This document shows, in pieces, positions 30,831 through 39,984 of a stretch of 64,000 nucleotides of DNA. Every line of letters starts with the position of its first letter. Position 1 is the first letter of the stretch. Source of the DNA: Tritrichomonas musculus. Taxonomy: Eukaryota > Parabasalia > Tritrichomonadida > Tritrichomonadidae. A program made the translations under genes and the position numbers. The DNA lies in assembly GCA_039105265.1 (NCBI GenBank), contig JAPFFF010000002.1:7502001-7566000 (forward strand), read 5' to 3'. Below the pieces are notes generated by a model. The model searched no databases, was not told the DNA's origin, and worked only from the letters and a program-made list of their open reading frames with translations.

Positions 30831-31946
30831 ATGAGTTCAGATCTTCAGCCCCCGTTTATTGTTGATATCTTATGTTATCTTATTATAATTGCTCTTATCT
30901 ATCTAGTATATTACTCTTTTAATTTAAGAAAAGAAATACTTAATTCAAAATTCGATCAATTATTGCACAAAGCTCCTCCCGTGGTCGCTACAAAATCACT
31001 ACCGCAGCCACAACTAACTAATTCTGCAGGAAAACTTCACTTTTACATTGAGCCTTCTCCAATTCCAGGAGAAAACGTTCCTTTCCCGTCAATTTACAGT
31101 CAGCCTGAGCTTTCGCTTTCTATTGTTGTTCCGGTTCGTGATATGCAAGATACTATTATCAATACCCTAGAACAAATTCAAATTTATTTTTCTAAAAAGC
31201 AAGAAATGTCAAATAATAATTTCACATATGAAGTTATTGTCGTTGATATGCTATCAACTGATAATACATATTCAGTAGTTTATGATTATGCTCTTCAAAA
31301 TCATGAATTTCGAATTCTTAAAATTCCAGTAGACTTTTGTCTTAATTATTCTCTTTTAATTTCTGCAGCACGAATTCGTGGAAAACTTCTTTTCATTTAC
31401 ATTCCCCAAGAAAATCTCCCCGTTGATATTTATTCTAAACTTGAACAAAAAGTAGCATCGGCCAAAGAAGACTCTTTCCAAAAAGAGATAATTGCTCTTT
31501 CTTGTTTATTAAATCCTGATCAGTTAGCAAATTACAGTATTTCTGATAATGTAGATCATAATGAAGATCAATCCTTTTATGATGAGCATTACACTCCTCT
31601 TTTATCATCCTTCATCGATTACTTAATAACTAAAATGATCTATCTTTTTACAAATTTAGAAAATAAAGCTGCCAACCATTTCAGATCAATGCTTCTCACC
31701 CGTGAAGCAGCTCTTGCTATCTTCCCTAATATTAAAATGAGTGGAGATTGGTTCAATTATGAACTTATTGTCATTGCCTCAAGAGAAAAGATGCGATTTA
31801 AGTACGCAATGATTGAACCTGGTGAATATTATGGATCCATAATTGACCTCTCTTCATGGGAAAGGATCGATCGTTTTCTTGATCTTGCTCAAAGCCTACT
31901 TCTTTATTCAACTGGTATATGGAAAATTTATCGTAGACGAGCATAA
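30831..31946 (+). CDS. ALG5-like GT2-family protein with degenerate active site
   Basis: Predicted 371 residues. A single transmembrane segment lies at about residues 8-29, as in ER-anchored dolichyl-phosphate glucosyltransferases. The GT-A core follows: LSIVVPVRDMQDTIINTLEQ, then TYEVIVVDMLSTDNTYSVVY. The C-terminus (TREAALAIFPNIKMSGDWFN and STGIWKIYRR) follows the ALG5 pattern FTREAA...FP...W..D.E, ending near GIWKI. However, VDDGS is VDMLS, the NRGKGGA loop is FCLNYSL, and the metal-binding DADGAT is IYIPQEN. The fold is kept while nucleotide-sugar and metal ligands are gone, so transferase activity is unlikely. It may act as a scaffold or regulator of an active paralogue in the ER. Confidence 0.75.
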   Translation: MSSDLQPPFIVDILCYLIIIALIYLVYYSFNLRKEILNSKFDQLLHKAPPVVATKSLPQPQLTNSAGKLHFYIEPSPIPGENVPFPSIYSQPELSLSIVVPVRDMQDTIINTLEQIQIYFSKKQEMSNNNFTYEVIVVDMLSTDNTYSVVYDYALQNHEFRILKIPVDFCLNYSLLISAARIRGKLLFIYIPQENLPVDIYSKLEQKVASAKEDSFQKEIIALSCLLNPDQLANYSISDNVDHNEDQSFYDEHYTPLLSSFIDYLITKMIYLFTNLENKAANHFRSMLLTREAALAIFPNIKMSGDWFNYELIVIASREKMRFKYAMIEPGEYYGSIIDLSSWERIDRFLDLAQSLLLYSTGIWKIYRRRA

Positions 31947-32203
31947 TCAATTTTCTATTTTAAATTTTGTTTGTTACCATAATAAAATATATTAATTAAA
32001 TGTATTCAATTAAGGTTTTTACATCAAAATTTATACAAAAAAAAAAGTAATAAATTATCATATTATAATAATTAACAAACATTTAAATAAAGCATAAAAT
32101 AAATCTATCAAATAATAAAAATCATATTCTAACATAATAATATTATAATAAATAATGCAAATATAAAAAATTATTATCATCAAGATAAATGATGAATTAA
32201 TAA
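31947..32203. other. Convergent intergenic spacer
   Basis: 257 bp of AT-rich sequence between converging 3' ends. No gene or stable hairpin is recognised. Confidence 0.5.
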
Positions 32204-35200
32204 TTAGCATTCTTGGATATTTGGTAGTTCAATAACCATGTCACCTCTGTTATTTTTTTTAATAGGTCCGTCAAAAATTTTAACTTTTTTCATGTCATAT
32301 ACTGTGTCTTCCACAAAATTCATAGTTAAAGGTTTTTCATTCGGACATCCAACATTGTTATTAATCATGAAACTCAATTCTAAATGATTTTTGTTGTTAA
32401 ATATTTCTCTCAAAGCAATTTGGCGTGCGGTTTGTGGTGAAATTCCTCCAATTACTGTATTTTTTGTAAATTTTTTATTCGCCAATCTATTTACACGAGA
32501 ATTAATTTCACTAAATTGTAATGAAAGAAATGAAGAATCAATAGAATAATTAGCTTCAATATTTTTAGATGCGTCTATTGGGAGTTTTGGTCGGTAAGAA
32601 GAGTATTTAAAAGTTGAGTTACTCTTGACGTGATTATCATTATCACGAGGATTTGTAACGATACTTCTGGGGATATTGAAATTTGTATCATTCAAATTTA
32701 ATTTTGAAAAGCATTCGCATAATTGCTCAATCTTTACTCTTTCTTCTGGATTTTTTTTCAAGCAACTATTTAACACTTTAATAAATTCTGGAGTCACAGC
32801 TGATTTTGATCGATTATTGCCAAGTGTAAAACTTGAGCTTGAAAAGTCACGCCAATGAGGATTTTTGAGTAATTTCAATTTTCCAGAATTTGAAAGATTG
32901 CTGGTATATAATGATGGTAAATTATGTTCAATCAATTCTTTTGCAAGAACTCCAAGTGAAAAAACATCTATCTTATCATAATCAACTTTCTGAATATCGT
33001 TATTATATATTTCAGGTGGGCAATAAAATAGCAAGAAATCATTTGATATAACTTCATCTTCTTCATTGAAAATACTTTCTTTCAATTTTCTGAAGAAATT
33101 GATGTAATCTTTGGTGGGTTTCCTATCTGCTTTGGGTACAAATAAATAAGCTTTAAAATCCTTGTCAATATAAACATTTTTACTGGAAAAAGTCGACATA
33201 AAAAAGCCGTGAGAGTGGATTTCTTTGAGACCTTCGGCAACAGAATGTAATATTTTTAATTTAATTTGGATTGGGATTTCCTTTTGACTTAATTCACTTT
33301 CATATAAATAATTATACAAATTCAACAGTTTATAATCTTGAATTCTATCTGTATATGGTAGTAATGGCTGAACGACATGGCCATTGTCATAATTTGGAAT
33401 TTGATGAAATTCATATTTAAGGTGATATGGAAGCTTTATATAATCTGGTAGCTTATACTTTTTAAATGTACTTTGATCGTTATCCATATTATATAAATAA
33501 TAATCAAATTGTCCTGGTCCTGGAATCTTGTTTAAAAAATCGTCTAAATTCTTATCTAGGAGCTGTTCATCATCTCTATATTCGACAAAAATCATCATGA
33601 TATCAAATTTATAAGTCTGAAAATTTTCGGTGACTTTTCTAAATTTTTCGAATAAGTCTGAACCAAGAACAACAACCATCTTATTAAGAATTTCATCGCA
33701 ATTAGTAATACCAAGGGCAGAACCTTTTTTTAATTCTGCAAGGGTGCATTTATTTTTTATTTTAGAGAATGATCGAAATTTAAACTTGTTTTTCCCACTT
33801 AACATATCGAATATAAGGTTTCTTGCTTGGGTGTAATCTGTTTTTGGATCAATTCCAAGTGAATTGAGTATGAATTGATGATATTCTTCAAAATCAATAT
33901 TAGATAAATTTAAATATTTTTGATTATCTTGGTTATTGTTACTTTTTATATTTTCATTTGAATCTGGTGTCCCTAATTTTACCAAGTAATCAACAATTTG
34001 GTTAATTTTCCACCTATCTTTAGGATTACCTTTAAAGCAATGTAGAAGGAGTTCACATAAAGGAAAATCTGGTTGTTTGTCTAATCCATAAAATTTGTCT
34101 AATCCAGATTTAAATATATTATATACATCTGCATTCTTCTTTGATTTAAAAGTGAATGATTGATCATTTTTTGTTATAAGTTCATAAGTCAATGATCCAA
34201 AAGAGAAAACGTCTGATAGTTCTTTATCTTCCTTTTCAAGTTTTGGTGGAGTAATATTGCTTTTTTTTTGTGATTTATCTACTGCAGTAATATAAAATTT
34301 TTCAGGCGAATAAAAATAGTATTTGTCAGGTACTACAGATAATTCAGTATCGGGGGGATAATTTAAGTTGATTAGTCGTGCGTTCATATTTGAATCAATG
34401 AAAACAGATCTATCACTCAATTCAAAATCATTTATATCATTTGAGTGTAAAATAAAAATACCCATCGCAATTGAAAAAATCCATTTAAGAATATAGCAAT
34501 CTAAATTACATTTTTCAATTTTATGATTATTCGAATTAATTATAAAACTATTGATATTTTCACCTGGGCAAAGTATAAAAGCTTGATCTAAGTTAAAACC
34601 ATAAGGAGTAACAAAAAAGTTTTTTTTCCATCGATCCATTTCATTAACGTTTTTAAAAAAATTATCAATAAACTCAGTATCTATTTCTTCTGATATTTCC
34701 ATCTTTGTGAAAAATGTATTATATTTGGTATTGTAATAATGGCAGAAAACAAATTTTGTGTCAACACTGAGGATTTCATCTAACATAATATCGTTATTTT
34801 CATTAGATCCCCTTTTTTGAAGTTTTTGTAATTCTTTATTAAGAGTGTTTTTTCCATCTGGCAATTCTCTGTATTTTATAAATGTTCCCATAACATCAAA
34901 TTTATTTATTTGAGGATTTTTCTTAATAAACTTATTATATTGGTTCTTATGCTCATTACTCAACATAGAAAGACATTGTTCAATAATATCAAGGCAATAT
35001 AGAATGCCTTTTTTATACCCTTCTCTCAAATCATCAAAGGTACACTTATTTATGGTATCTTTGGGATTAGTTCCAAGAGGTGATTTTTTATAGATCATAT
35101 TAAGAATTTGTTCTTTAGCTGTTTTATAACTTGTTTTTTCATCAAAACCTAATATGTTAATAATAAATTCGTGGTATTTTTCTATATCAACATTATTGAT

Positions 35201-36046
35201 ATTAAAATATTGACTATTAGTAACATCTAATTGCTTTTTATGTTCCACATTTAATAAATATTCAATTACATTTTCAATTTTCCAGCGTTTCATTGGATTA
35301 ATATCTAAACAGTGATAAAGCAAATCTGAAAAAGGAAGGTTCCAATCAAAATTCATATATGTGATGGCTCCTTTTGCTATTTTTCCATAATTTTCAAATT
35401 TCCCATGATTAAAATATGTATGAAAATGATTTAATCTTGTAAGAAGTTCATGAGAAAATATTCCGTATGAATAAATATCTGACATCTTTTTCTGTTGTTG
35501 GCTTAATTCTTTGCCTTTTTGATAATATTCAAATTGTTCTGGAGAATAAAATGCAATCTTCTTTAGCACTGTTGATGCATTTTTGTTTACAACACTTCCA
35601 AAGTTTGAAAGTCTCGCTCCTAATTTTGCATCAATAAAAACAGATTGATCTGTTAATCCTAAATAATCAATGTTTTTTGAATGCAAAGTATGAATGCCCA
35701 TTGCAACAGAAAACAGCCATTGAAGTGTGTAAAGATCTAATTGTTCTACATCAATAGAATTTAATTCATTCGAAAATAAGATATGCTCTATATTTAAACC
35801 AGGGCAAAAAGTAAAACTATGATCTCTGCCTGGTGTAATAAAAAAGTTTTTTTCCCATGGGTTCATTTCTTTATCTAATATATGTAAGAAATGGTCTATA
35901 TTGTTGGAAATGTCGCTTGTTGTAATCTCCATTTTGAAAAAAAAAGAATTATCTTCTGGAACATACAAAGGTTGGAATATAATATTATCATCTATATCTT
36001 TAAATTTATCAAATTTTAGAGTGGACGCTCCATTAGATGCTGACAT
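32204..36046 (-). CDS. Triple pseudokinase with a duplicated helical module
   Basis: Predicted 1280 residues with three kinase-like domains. Domain 1 (about 20-275) has the catalytic-loop position GLTDQSVFID, DFG position SNFG, then YSPEQFE and DIYSYGIFSHELLTR. Domain 2 (about 425-690) has ELSDRSVFID, LINL and YSPEKFY. Domain 3 (about 845-1145) has STFSSKNVYID and CPPEIY, with DVFSLGVLAKELI. None has a HRD-type catalytic Asp followed by Lys and Asn, none has DFG, and no glycine loop or VAIK lysine is visible. Two copies of an about 115-residue helical module follow domains 1 and 2 (VDIEKYHEFIINILGFD and IDFEEYHQFILNSLGID), so domain plus module was duplicated. A non-catalytic scaffold or regulatory role is inferred. 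Confidence 0.8.
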   Translation of the reverse strand: MSASNGASTLKFDKFKDIDDNIIFQPLYVPEDNSFFFKMEITTSDISNNIDHFLHILDKEMNPWEKNFFITPGRDHSFTFCPGLNIEHILFSNELNSIDVEQLDLYTLQWLFSVAMGIHTLHSKNIDYLGLTDQSVFIDAKLGARLSNFGSVVNKNASTVLKKIAFYSPEQFEYYQKGKELSQQQKKMSDIYSYGIFSHELLTRLNHFHTYFNHGKFENYGKIAKGAITYMNFDWNLPFSDLLYHCLDINPMKRWKIENVIEYLLNVEHKKQLDVTNSQYFNINNVDIEKYHEFIINILGFDEKTSYKTAKEQILNMIYKKSPLGTNPKDTINKCTFDDLREGYKKGILYCLDIIEQCLSMLSNEHKNQYNKFIKKNPQINKFDVMGTFIKYRELPDGKNTLNKELQKLQKRGSNENNDIMLDEILSVDTKFVFCHYYNTKYNTFFTKMEISEEIDTEFIDNFFKNVNEMDRWKKNFFVTPYGFNLDQAFILCPGENINSFIINSNNHKIEKCNLDCYILKWIFSIAMGIFILHSNDINDFELSDRSVFIDSNMNARLINLNYPPDTELSVVPDKYYFYSPEKFYITAVDKSQKKSNITPPKLEKEDKELSDVFSFGSLTYELITKNDQSFTFKSKKNADVYNIFKSGLDKFYGLDKQPDFPLCELLLHCFKGNPKDRWKINQIVDYLVKLGTPDSNENIKSNNNQDNQKYLNLSNIDFEEYHQFILNSLGIDPKTDYTQARNLIFDMLSGKNKFKFRSFSKIKNKCTLAELKKGSALGITNCDEILNKMVVVLGSDLFEKFRKVTENFQTYKFDIMMIFVEYRDDEQLLDKNLDDFLNKIPGPGQFDYYLYNMDNDQSTFKKYKLPDYIKLPYHLKYEFHQIPNYDNGHVVQPLLPYTDRIQDYKLLNLYNYLYESELSQKEIPIQIKLKILHSVAEGLKEIHSHGFFMSTFSSKNVYIDKDFKAYLFVPKADRKPTKDYINFFRKLKESIFNEEDEVISNDFLLFYCPPEIYNNDIQKVDYDKIDVFSLGVLAKELIEHNLPSLYTSNLSNSGKLKLLKNPHWRDFSSSSFTLGNNRSKSAVTPEFIKVLNSCLKKNPEERVKIEQLCECFSKLNLNDTNFNIPRSIVTNPRDNDNHVKSNSTFKYSSYRPKLPIDASKNIEANYSIDSSFLSLQFSEINSRVNRLANKKFTKNTVIGGISPQTARQIALREIFNNKNHLELSFMINNNVGCPNEKPLTMNFVEDTVYDMKKVKIFDGPIKKNNRGDMVIELPNIQEC

Positions 36047-37023
36047 TTGATATAATACAAAAATTTTTAATTGAACTTTTTGAATGTGTTGTTACTTTTT
36101 TAAAAGGTTTAAAATTTATGAAATTTTCTTTTTTATCCAACCTTAGGCTTGTTATCTTTCTTTTTTTATAATATATATCAATAAAATATGGGTGATTTAT
36201 ATTTTTTTATTGATTTTTAAAAGTAAAGCATGACTTTTGCCCTTTTTCTTGTTCTAACAAAATATCTCTTTCAGCAGTAGTCGTAATAGGAAATAACCGC
36301 TGTTCAGGCTGTAATTTAGGTGAAAATGATTTTGACGATAAAGGTATATATTTAGTTGAAGATATTAATATGATAATAATTTATGTAAGCAAACATATTT
36401 TTATCTCATTAAATAATATTTCTACATAAATTTTATAAGAAAATATGATATTAAAATTTAAAACCATTGTGATTTTCACAAGATATTAATGATTGAAATA
36501 AAATAATCGTTACACATTCAAAAGTTTATATCAAAAATTTTAAGAAAAAATAAAAAATAATTTGGATATCCCTAGCAATCTAAAATAAATGTATAATATT
36601 ATATGATTTTAAGTTTTTTATATTTATATATTATAATATTATGATGTTTAAAATAATATTATATTATTGAAAAACAGAGAAAATCTATTGTAATTTTTTA
36701 TTTGGATTGTAAACTTTTTGAATGAATATTGCTAAAAAGTTTGTTCAAAAAGCATACTCATGAGATAGAGAAAAGAATAAGTATTCCAAAATTGTTTGTG
36801 AACAAATAGTATCTGATGTATATGTTACTAAATGGGTGGGATACCCTTTTTTTAATGACAAAAAGTTCCAATATCTCTTTGAGTTTTAGGTTTTATTTCT
36901 TGATTTTAATATATTTTCTTATTCATTTGATGCTCTTTAAAATGATCATCGAAACAACTTGAATAACCTAATATTCATCAAGTTTTTTTATGACTTCACA
37001 AACTAATAGATCTTGCAAAACTA
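36047..37023. other. Intergenic region upstream of pseudokinase gene and mariner
   Basis: AT-rich. AACTTTTTGAA occurs at 36074-36084 (about 30 bp from the pseudokinase ATG, reverse orientation) and at 36712-36722. No convincing gene is seen. A plus-strand stretch near 36780-36850 gives short chromodomain-like peptides broken by stops, too weak to call. Confidence 0.45.
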
Positions 37024-38263
37024 TAGAGTGGACGATAATTAACGAGACTTTTTATAATATCTTTCTTTATTTTATTTTTAATCAAAAAAAAAATAAAATT
37101 CACTCACTCTATTTTTATTGCTATGAATATAAACATGAGATCTTATGTTGAAACTGAAAATAAATAAAATGTATTTTCATACGTTTATTAAATGGAGCAA
37201 AGGTATGTCATCAAGTATTTGCATCGTAAAAATACCAAAACCGAAGATATCGTAAAAGAAATAAAAGATGTGTATGGAAATGAAGCTTTGTCACGTTCAA
37301 GAATATTTTATTGGGTGAAAGAAATAGAGCTTGGGCGAGAGGCCCTATGTCGATGAACAGTTGAGTATTTCAATCGAGGATCATATCACCAAAGAGCCAT
37401 TTGCCTCTGCAAAAAAGATAGCCCTTGAGCTAAACATATCGTATGATACAGTTAAAAGGTATATCATTAAGTATTTGGGTATGACATCTATGAATCTTAA
37501 GTGGGTTCCACACTTTTTGACCCAAGAACAAAAAGAAAAACGGGTTCTTTTATCGATGTCATTATTAGGTTTTTTATGGAAAGAGGAAGCTTCATCATTT
37601 GAATTCATTTTAGCTGGAGATGAATCTTGGTTAATATATATCTACCATCATTATCAAAAAAATGGGTAATTGATAATGATGAGCTAGATGAAAGAGTTGA
37701 AAGCTCTCACTATTCAAAAAAGACAATGTTCACAATTTTTGTAAATGGGAAAGGACTTCAATTAATTGATGTCCAACTATCTTTAACAAACGTAGACTCA
37801 AATTATTTCATCATAAACATTTTGCATAAAATTGAAGAATCTGAACTTATGGTTAAATCAAAGAAATGGAAAAGGCGCTTATATATACATTACGATAATG
37901 CACCTTGTCATTCATCCAGTATTGTTGAAGATTACGTGATTAATTCAAAACTCAAAATTTTAGATCATCCTGAATATTCTCCAGATCTCTCCATTTGCGA
38001 TTTTGGAATTATTGGTACTCTTAAGAACAGCTTAGTTGGAAATGAATTTGAAAGCGAGAAAGAACTTTTTGATGCAATTCAAAATTATTTTTCATCAAAA
38101 AGTGAAACTTTTTTTAAATCTTTGTTTTATGAATGGATGAGAAGGTTAGAAGCTTGCATCGATAATGGTGGAAACTACATATAATTAAAAATAATTTTTT
38201 TAATAAAACTTTTCTTAAATGTTTATTTTTTAGTAAAAGTCTCTTTACTTATCGTCCGCCCGA
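37024..38263 (+). mobile_element. Mariner-type transposon, 1240 bp, frameshifted
   Basis: Imperfect inverted ends of about 29 bp (left GGACGATAATTAACGAGACT, right GGACGATAAGTAAAGAGACT in reverse complement) are each flanked by TA (37022-37023 and 38264-38265), the mariner target duplication. The 1.24-kb length is typical of mariner. It encloses a transposase reading frame that is interrupted twice. Confidence 0.85.
37192..38184 (+). pseudogene. Mariner transposase, DD34D, two frameshifts
   Basis: Three overlapping frames together give one mariner transposase. The first is the N-terminal helix-turn-helix part from ATG 37192 (YVIKYLHRKNTKTEDIVKEI). The middle segment contains IALELNISYDTVKRYI and GDESW. 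The last contains HYDNAPCHSS and SPDLSICDF. The frame shifts near 37325 and again near 37650. Asp in GDESW, YDNAPCH and CDF form the catalytic triad, with 34 residues between the second and third, the mariner DD34D spacing. The catalytic residues are intact although the frame is broken, so this is a fairly young but presumably inactive copy. Confidence 0.85.
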
Positions 38264-38265
38264 TA

Positions 38266-38807
38266 CAAATACAATTTGATTTTATGCATATATGTTATCC
38301 ATTTATATATCATGAATATAGACCTGTTGTATTTAAGGAAAATGAATTTTGTATATATGATTCAAGTAAACATGTTGTTTCTGAAGTATTGATAATCTTT
38401 AGTGAAAAGAATGGAGTTAGATATGGAAGTGGGTGTTTCACACCTCACTACACACATGAAACTTACACTTTTGGTCTATTTTAATAACGAAAACGACAAG
38501 ATGACAATCAAGAAGCGATGTTATGTTAAACGTCTCGTTGCGCTTATATTTAATGTATAATCTCCACCGTATGACCATTTGGTGATGATTCATGTTTTGC
38601 TATCATAAATGAAACGATTAACTGACCCAATCTATTACACTCCAATACCAAAAGAATACGAGCGAATCGAAATAATTTATTTTCAACCATTGAGTGTTCT
38701 GTTGAAACGATATGATAAGACATTGAGTCAACAAATGAAGAAATTGAAAGAAGAGACAAAAATAAAAATGTTTTCTGATAAAATTGCACATGAAAAATAA
38801 TATATAT

Positions 38808-38856
<49 letters not shown>

Positions 38857-38959
38857 TAATTAACTGTTTTGTGATGATTGTGTTGGATTGCGAACCTTAG
38901 TTGTAAGTGTTTAATGTTCTTGATGTAAGATTAGGTAAATGTATTTGTAAAATTTAAAA
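38266..38959. other. Region between mariner and Tc1 remnants with AT microsatellite
   Basis: Two short open frames (38284-38484 plus, 66 codons; 38609-38800 plus, 63 codons) resemble nothing I recognise. A dinucleotide (TA)n tract of about 32 bp lies at 38812-38845. The short frames may be remnants of older insertions. Confidence 0.4.
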
Positions 38960-39369
38960 GTGATGGTCGAAAAAATTTTTTACTTTCAAAAGATTCCTGC
39001 TCCATTACTGACAGATTTACACCGATTAAACAGAATTATAATCTCCAGATATATCACGAGTTTCCATTCAGGTCAACCACCACCTATTATAATCAACCGT
39101 GATGGTGGATATGGAAAAAGGAAGTATCTGGGAAAAACGTGGGTTTTTCCTACTGGATTATTCAACCTCCCGACAAGCATACCACATGTGTAATGATCTG
39201 GGGAAAATCAGGCCTAGTGGATACAAAACAAAGCTCCTCCGTTGTCCAAAAAGAATGAATGCAGAAAAATATATCAAAATGATACTCGAAAACGATTTTT
39301 TTTTCCAATTTAAATTCTCAATTTGGGGCAAATTATTTGTCTAAACAAGATGAAGCACCTCCACATAAG
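38960..39369 (+). pseudogene. Tc1-like transposase remnant, 3'-truncated
   Basis: Fragments in different frames match the Tc1 transposase order: CVMIWGKSG (near 39190), then MNAEKYIKMILENDFF (near 39255), then KQDEAPPHK (39343-39369), equivalent to the family motifs VMVWG, MNAEKYIEIL and QQDNAPPH. At least two frame changes separate them, and the second catalytic Asp motif is the last recognisable piece. The copy stops abruptly where the tyrosine-recombinase-like fragment begins. Confidence 0.65.
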
Positions 39370-39775
39370 TAAAAAAAAAAACTTTCATCTTATCAATATC
39401 TATTGGATATGGTTGTCGTTTAAAAATTTCCGTTACACTCTCATAAACTCTCATATTACTTTCATATTTTGATTTTGAACTTTCGGCTATAGATTTTCCA
39501 GAGAATTCATTAGATTCTTGTAGATATTGATATAAATCCGGAGCTGCGTTATTTTGGTTGTAAGTTGGTTGTTGTTGAAAAGGTTGTTGGTAGTAGTTTA
39601 TAAAAAATTGCTGCTGTTGTGCAGGGAAATTATTGTTTATTGTTTGATTGGGAAATTGAAAGTTAAAAAAAGTGGTCAACAGATATGCATAAGTAGAAAG
39701 CCCAATTCCATGATTTTGAGGATGTTGAAATATCGGATTTGTATTTGGAAGTGCATTGGTATTTCGTCCAAACAT
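39341..39775 (-). pseudogene. Tyrosine-recombinase-like fragment (SAM-like N-terminal domain), truncated
   Basis: A 144-residue frame with a Gln/Asn-rich start and a C-terminal part SGKSIAESSKSKYESNMRVY followed by PYPIDIDKMKVFFFTYV. This resembles the core-binding SAM-like domain of tyrosine recombinases (pattern S..T...Y...L..F...., YP.....V..FL.YL). The catalytic domain is missing: the frame runs into the antisense of the Tc1 remnant at about 39370 and ends eleven bases later in sense. A domain in a cellular gene is possible but truncation by a transposon is more likely. Confidence 0.5.
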
Positions 39776-39864
39776 AGCTTTTAAGGGCGTACGTCCAATT
39801 CAATGATAGAAATTCAATGAGATTTCTCAAATATTTTAATCTTTTTAGAGTAAAAAAAGTTAAC

Positions 39865-39937
39865 GAATCGTATTTGTCTTCAGACAAACCTTGTCAAAAT
39901 TGTCTTCACAATATACTATTCAAAAATATTCCCGCCC
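39865..39937. repeat. MULE left terminal inverted repeat
   Basis: 73-bp repeat whose reverse complement is at 42087-42159. It contains a near-palindrome TTTGTCTTCAGACAAA and ends with CCCGCCC 48 bp before the transposase ATG, so it probably also carries the transposase promoter. Confidence 0.85.
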
Positions 39938-39984
39938 TTTTCACAGAGCGCCAATTTTCATTTTTTTAATTGCAGCTTTACCAA

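Noticed and set aside
36720-36850. Chromodomain-like peptide (VYVTKWVGYPF type) on the plus strand
   Set aside because: The match is short, needs frame changes and has stops around it. Too weak to call as a retroelement remnant.
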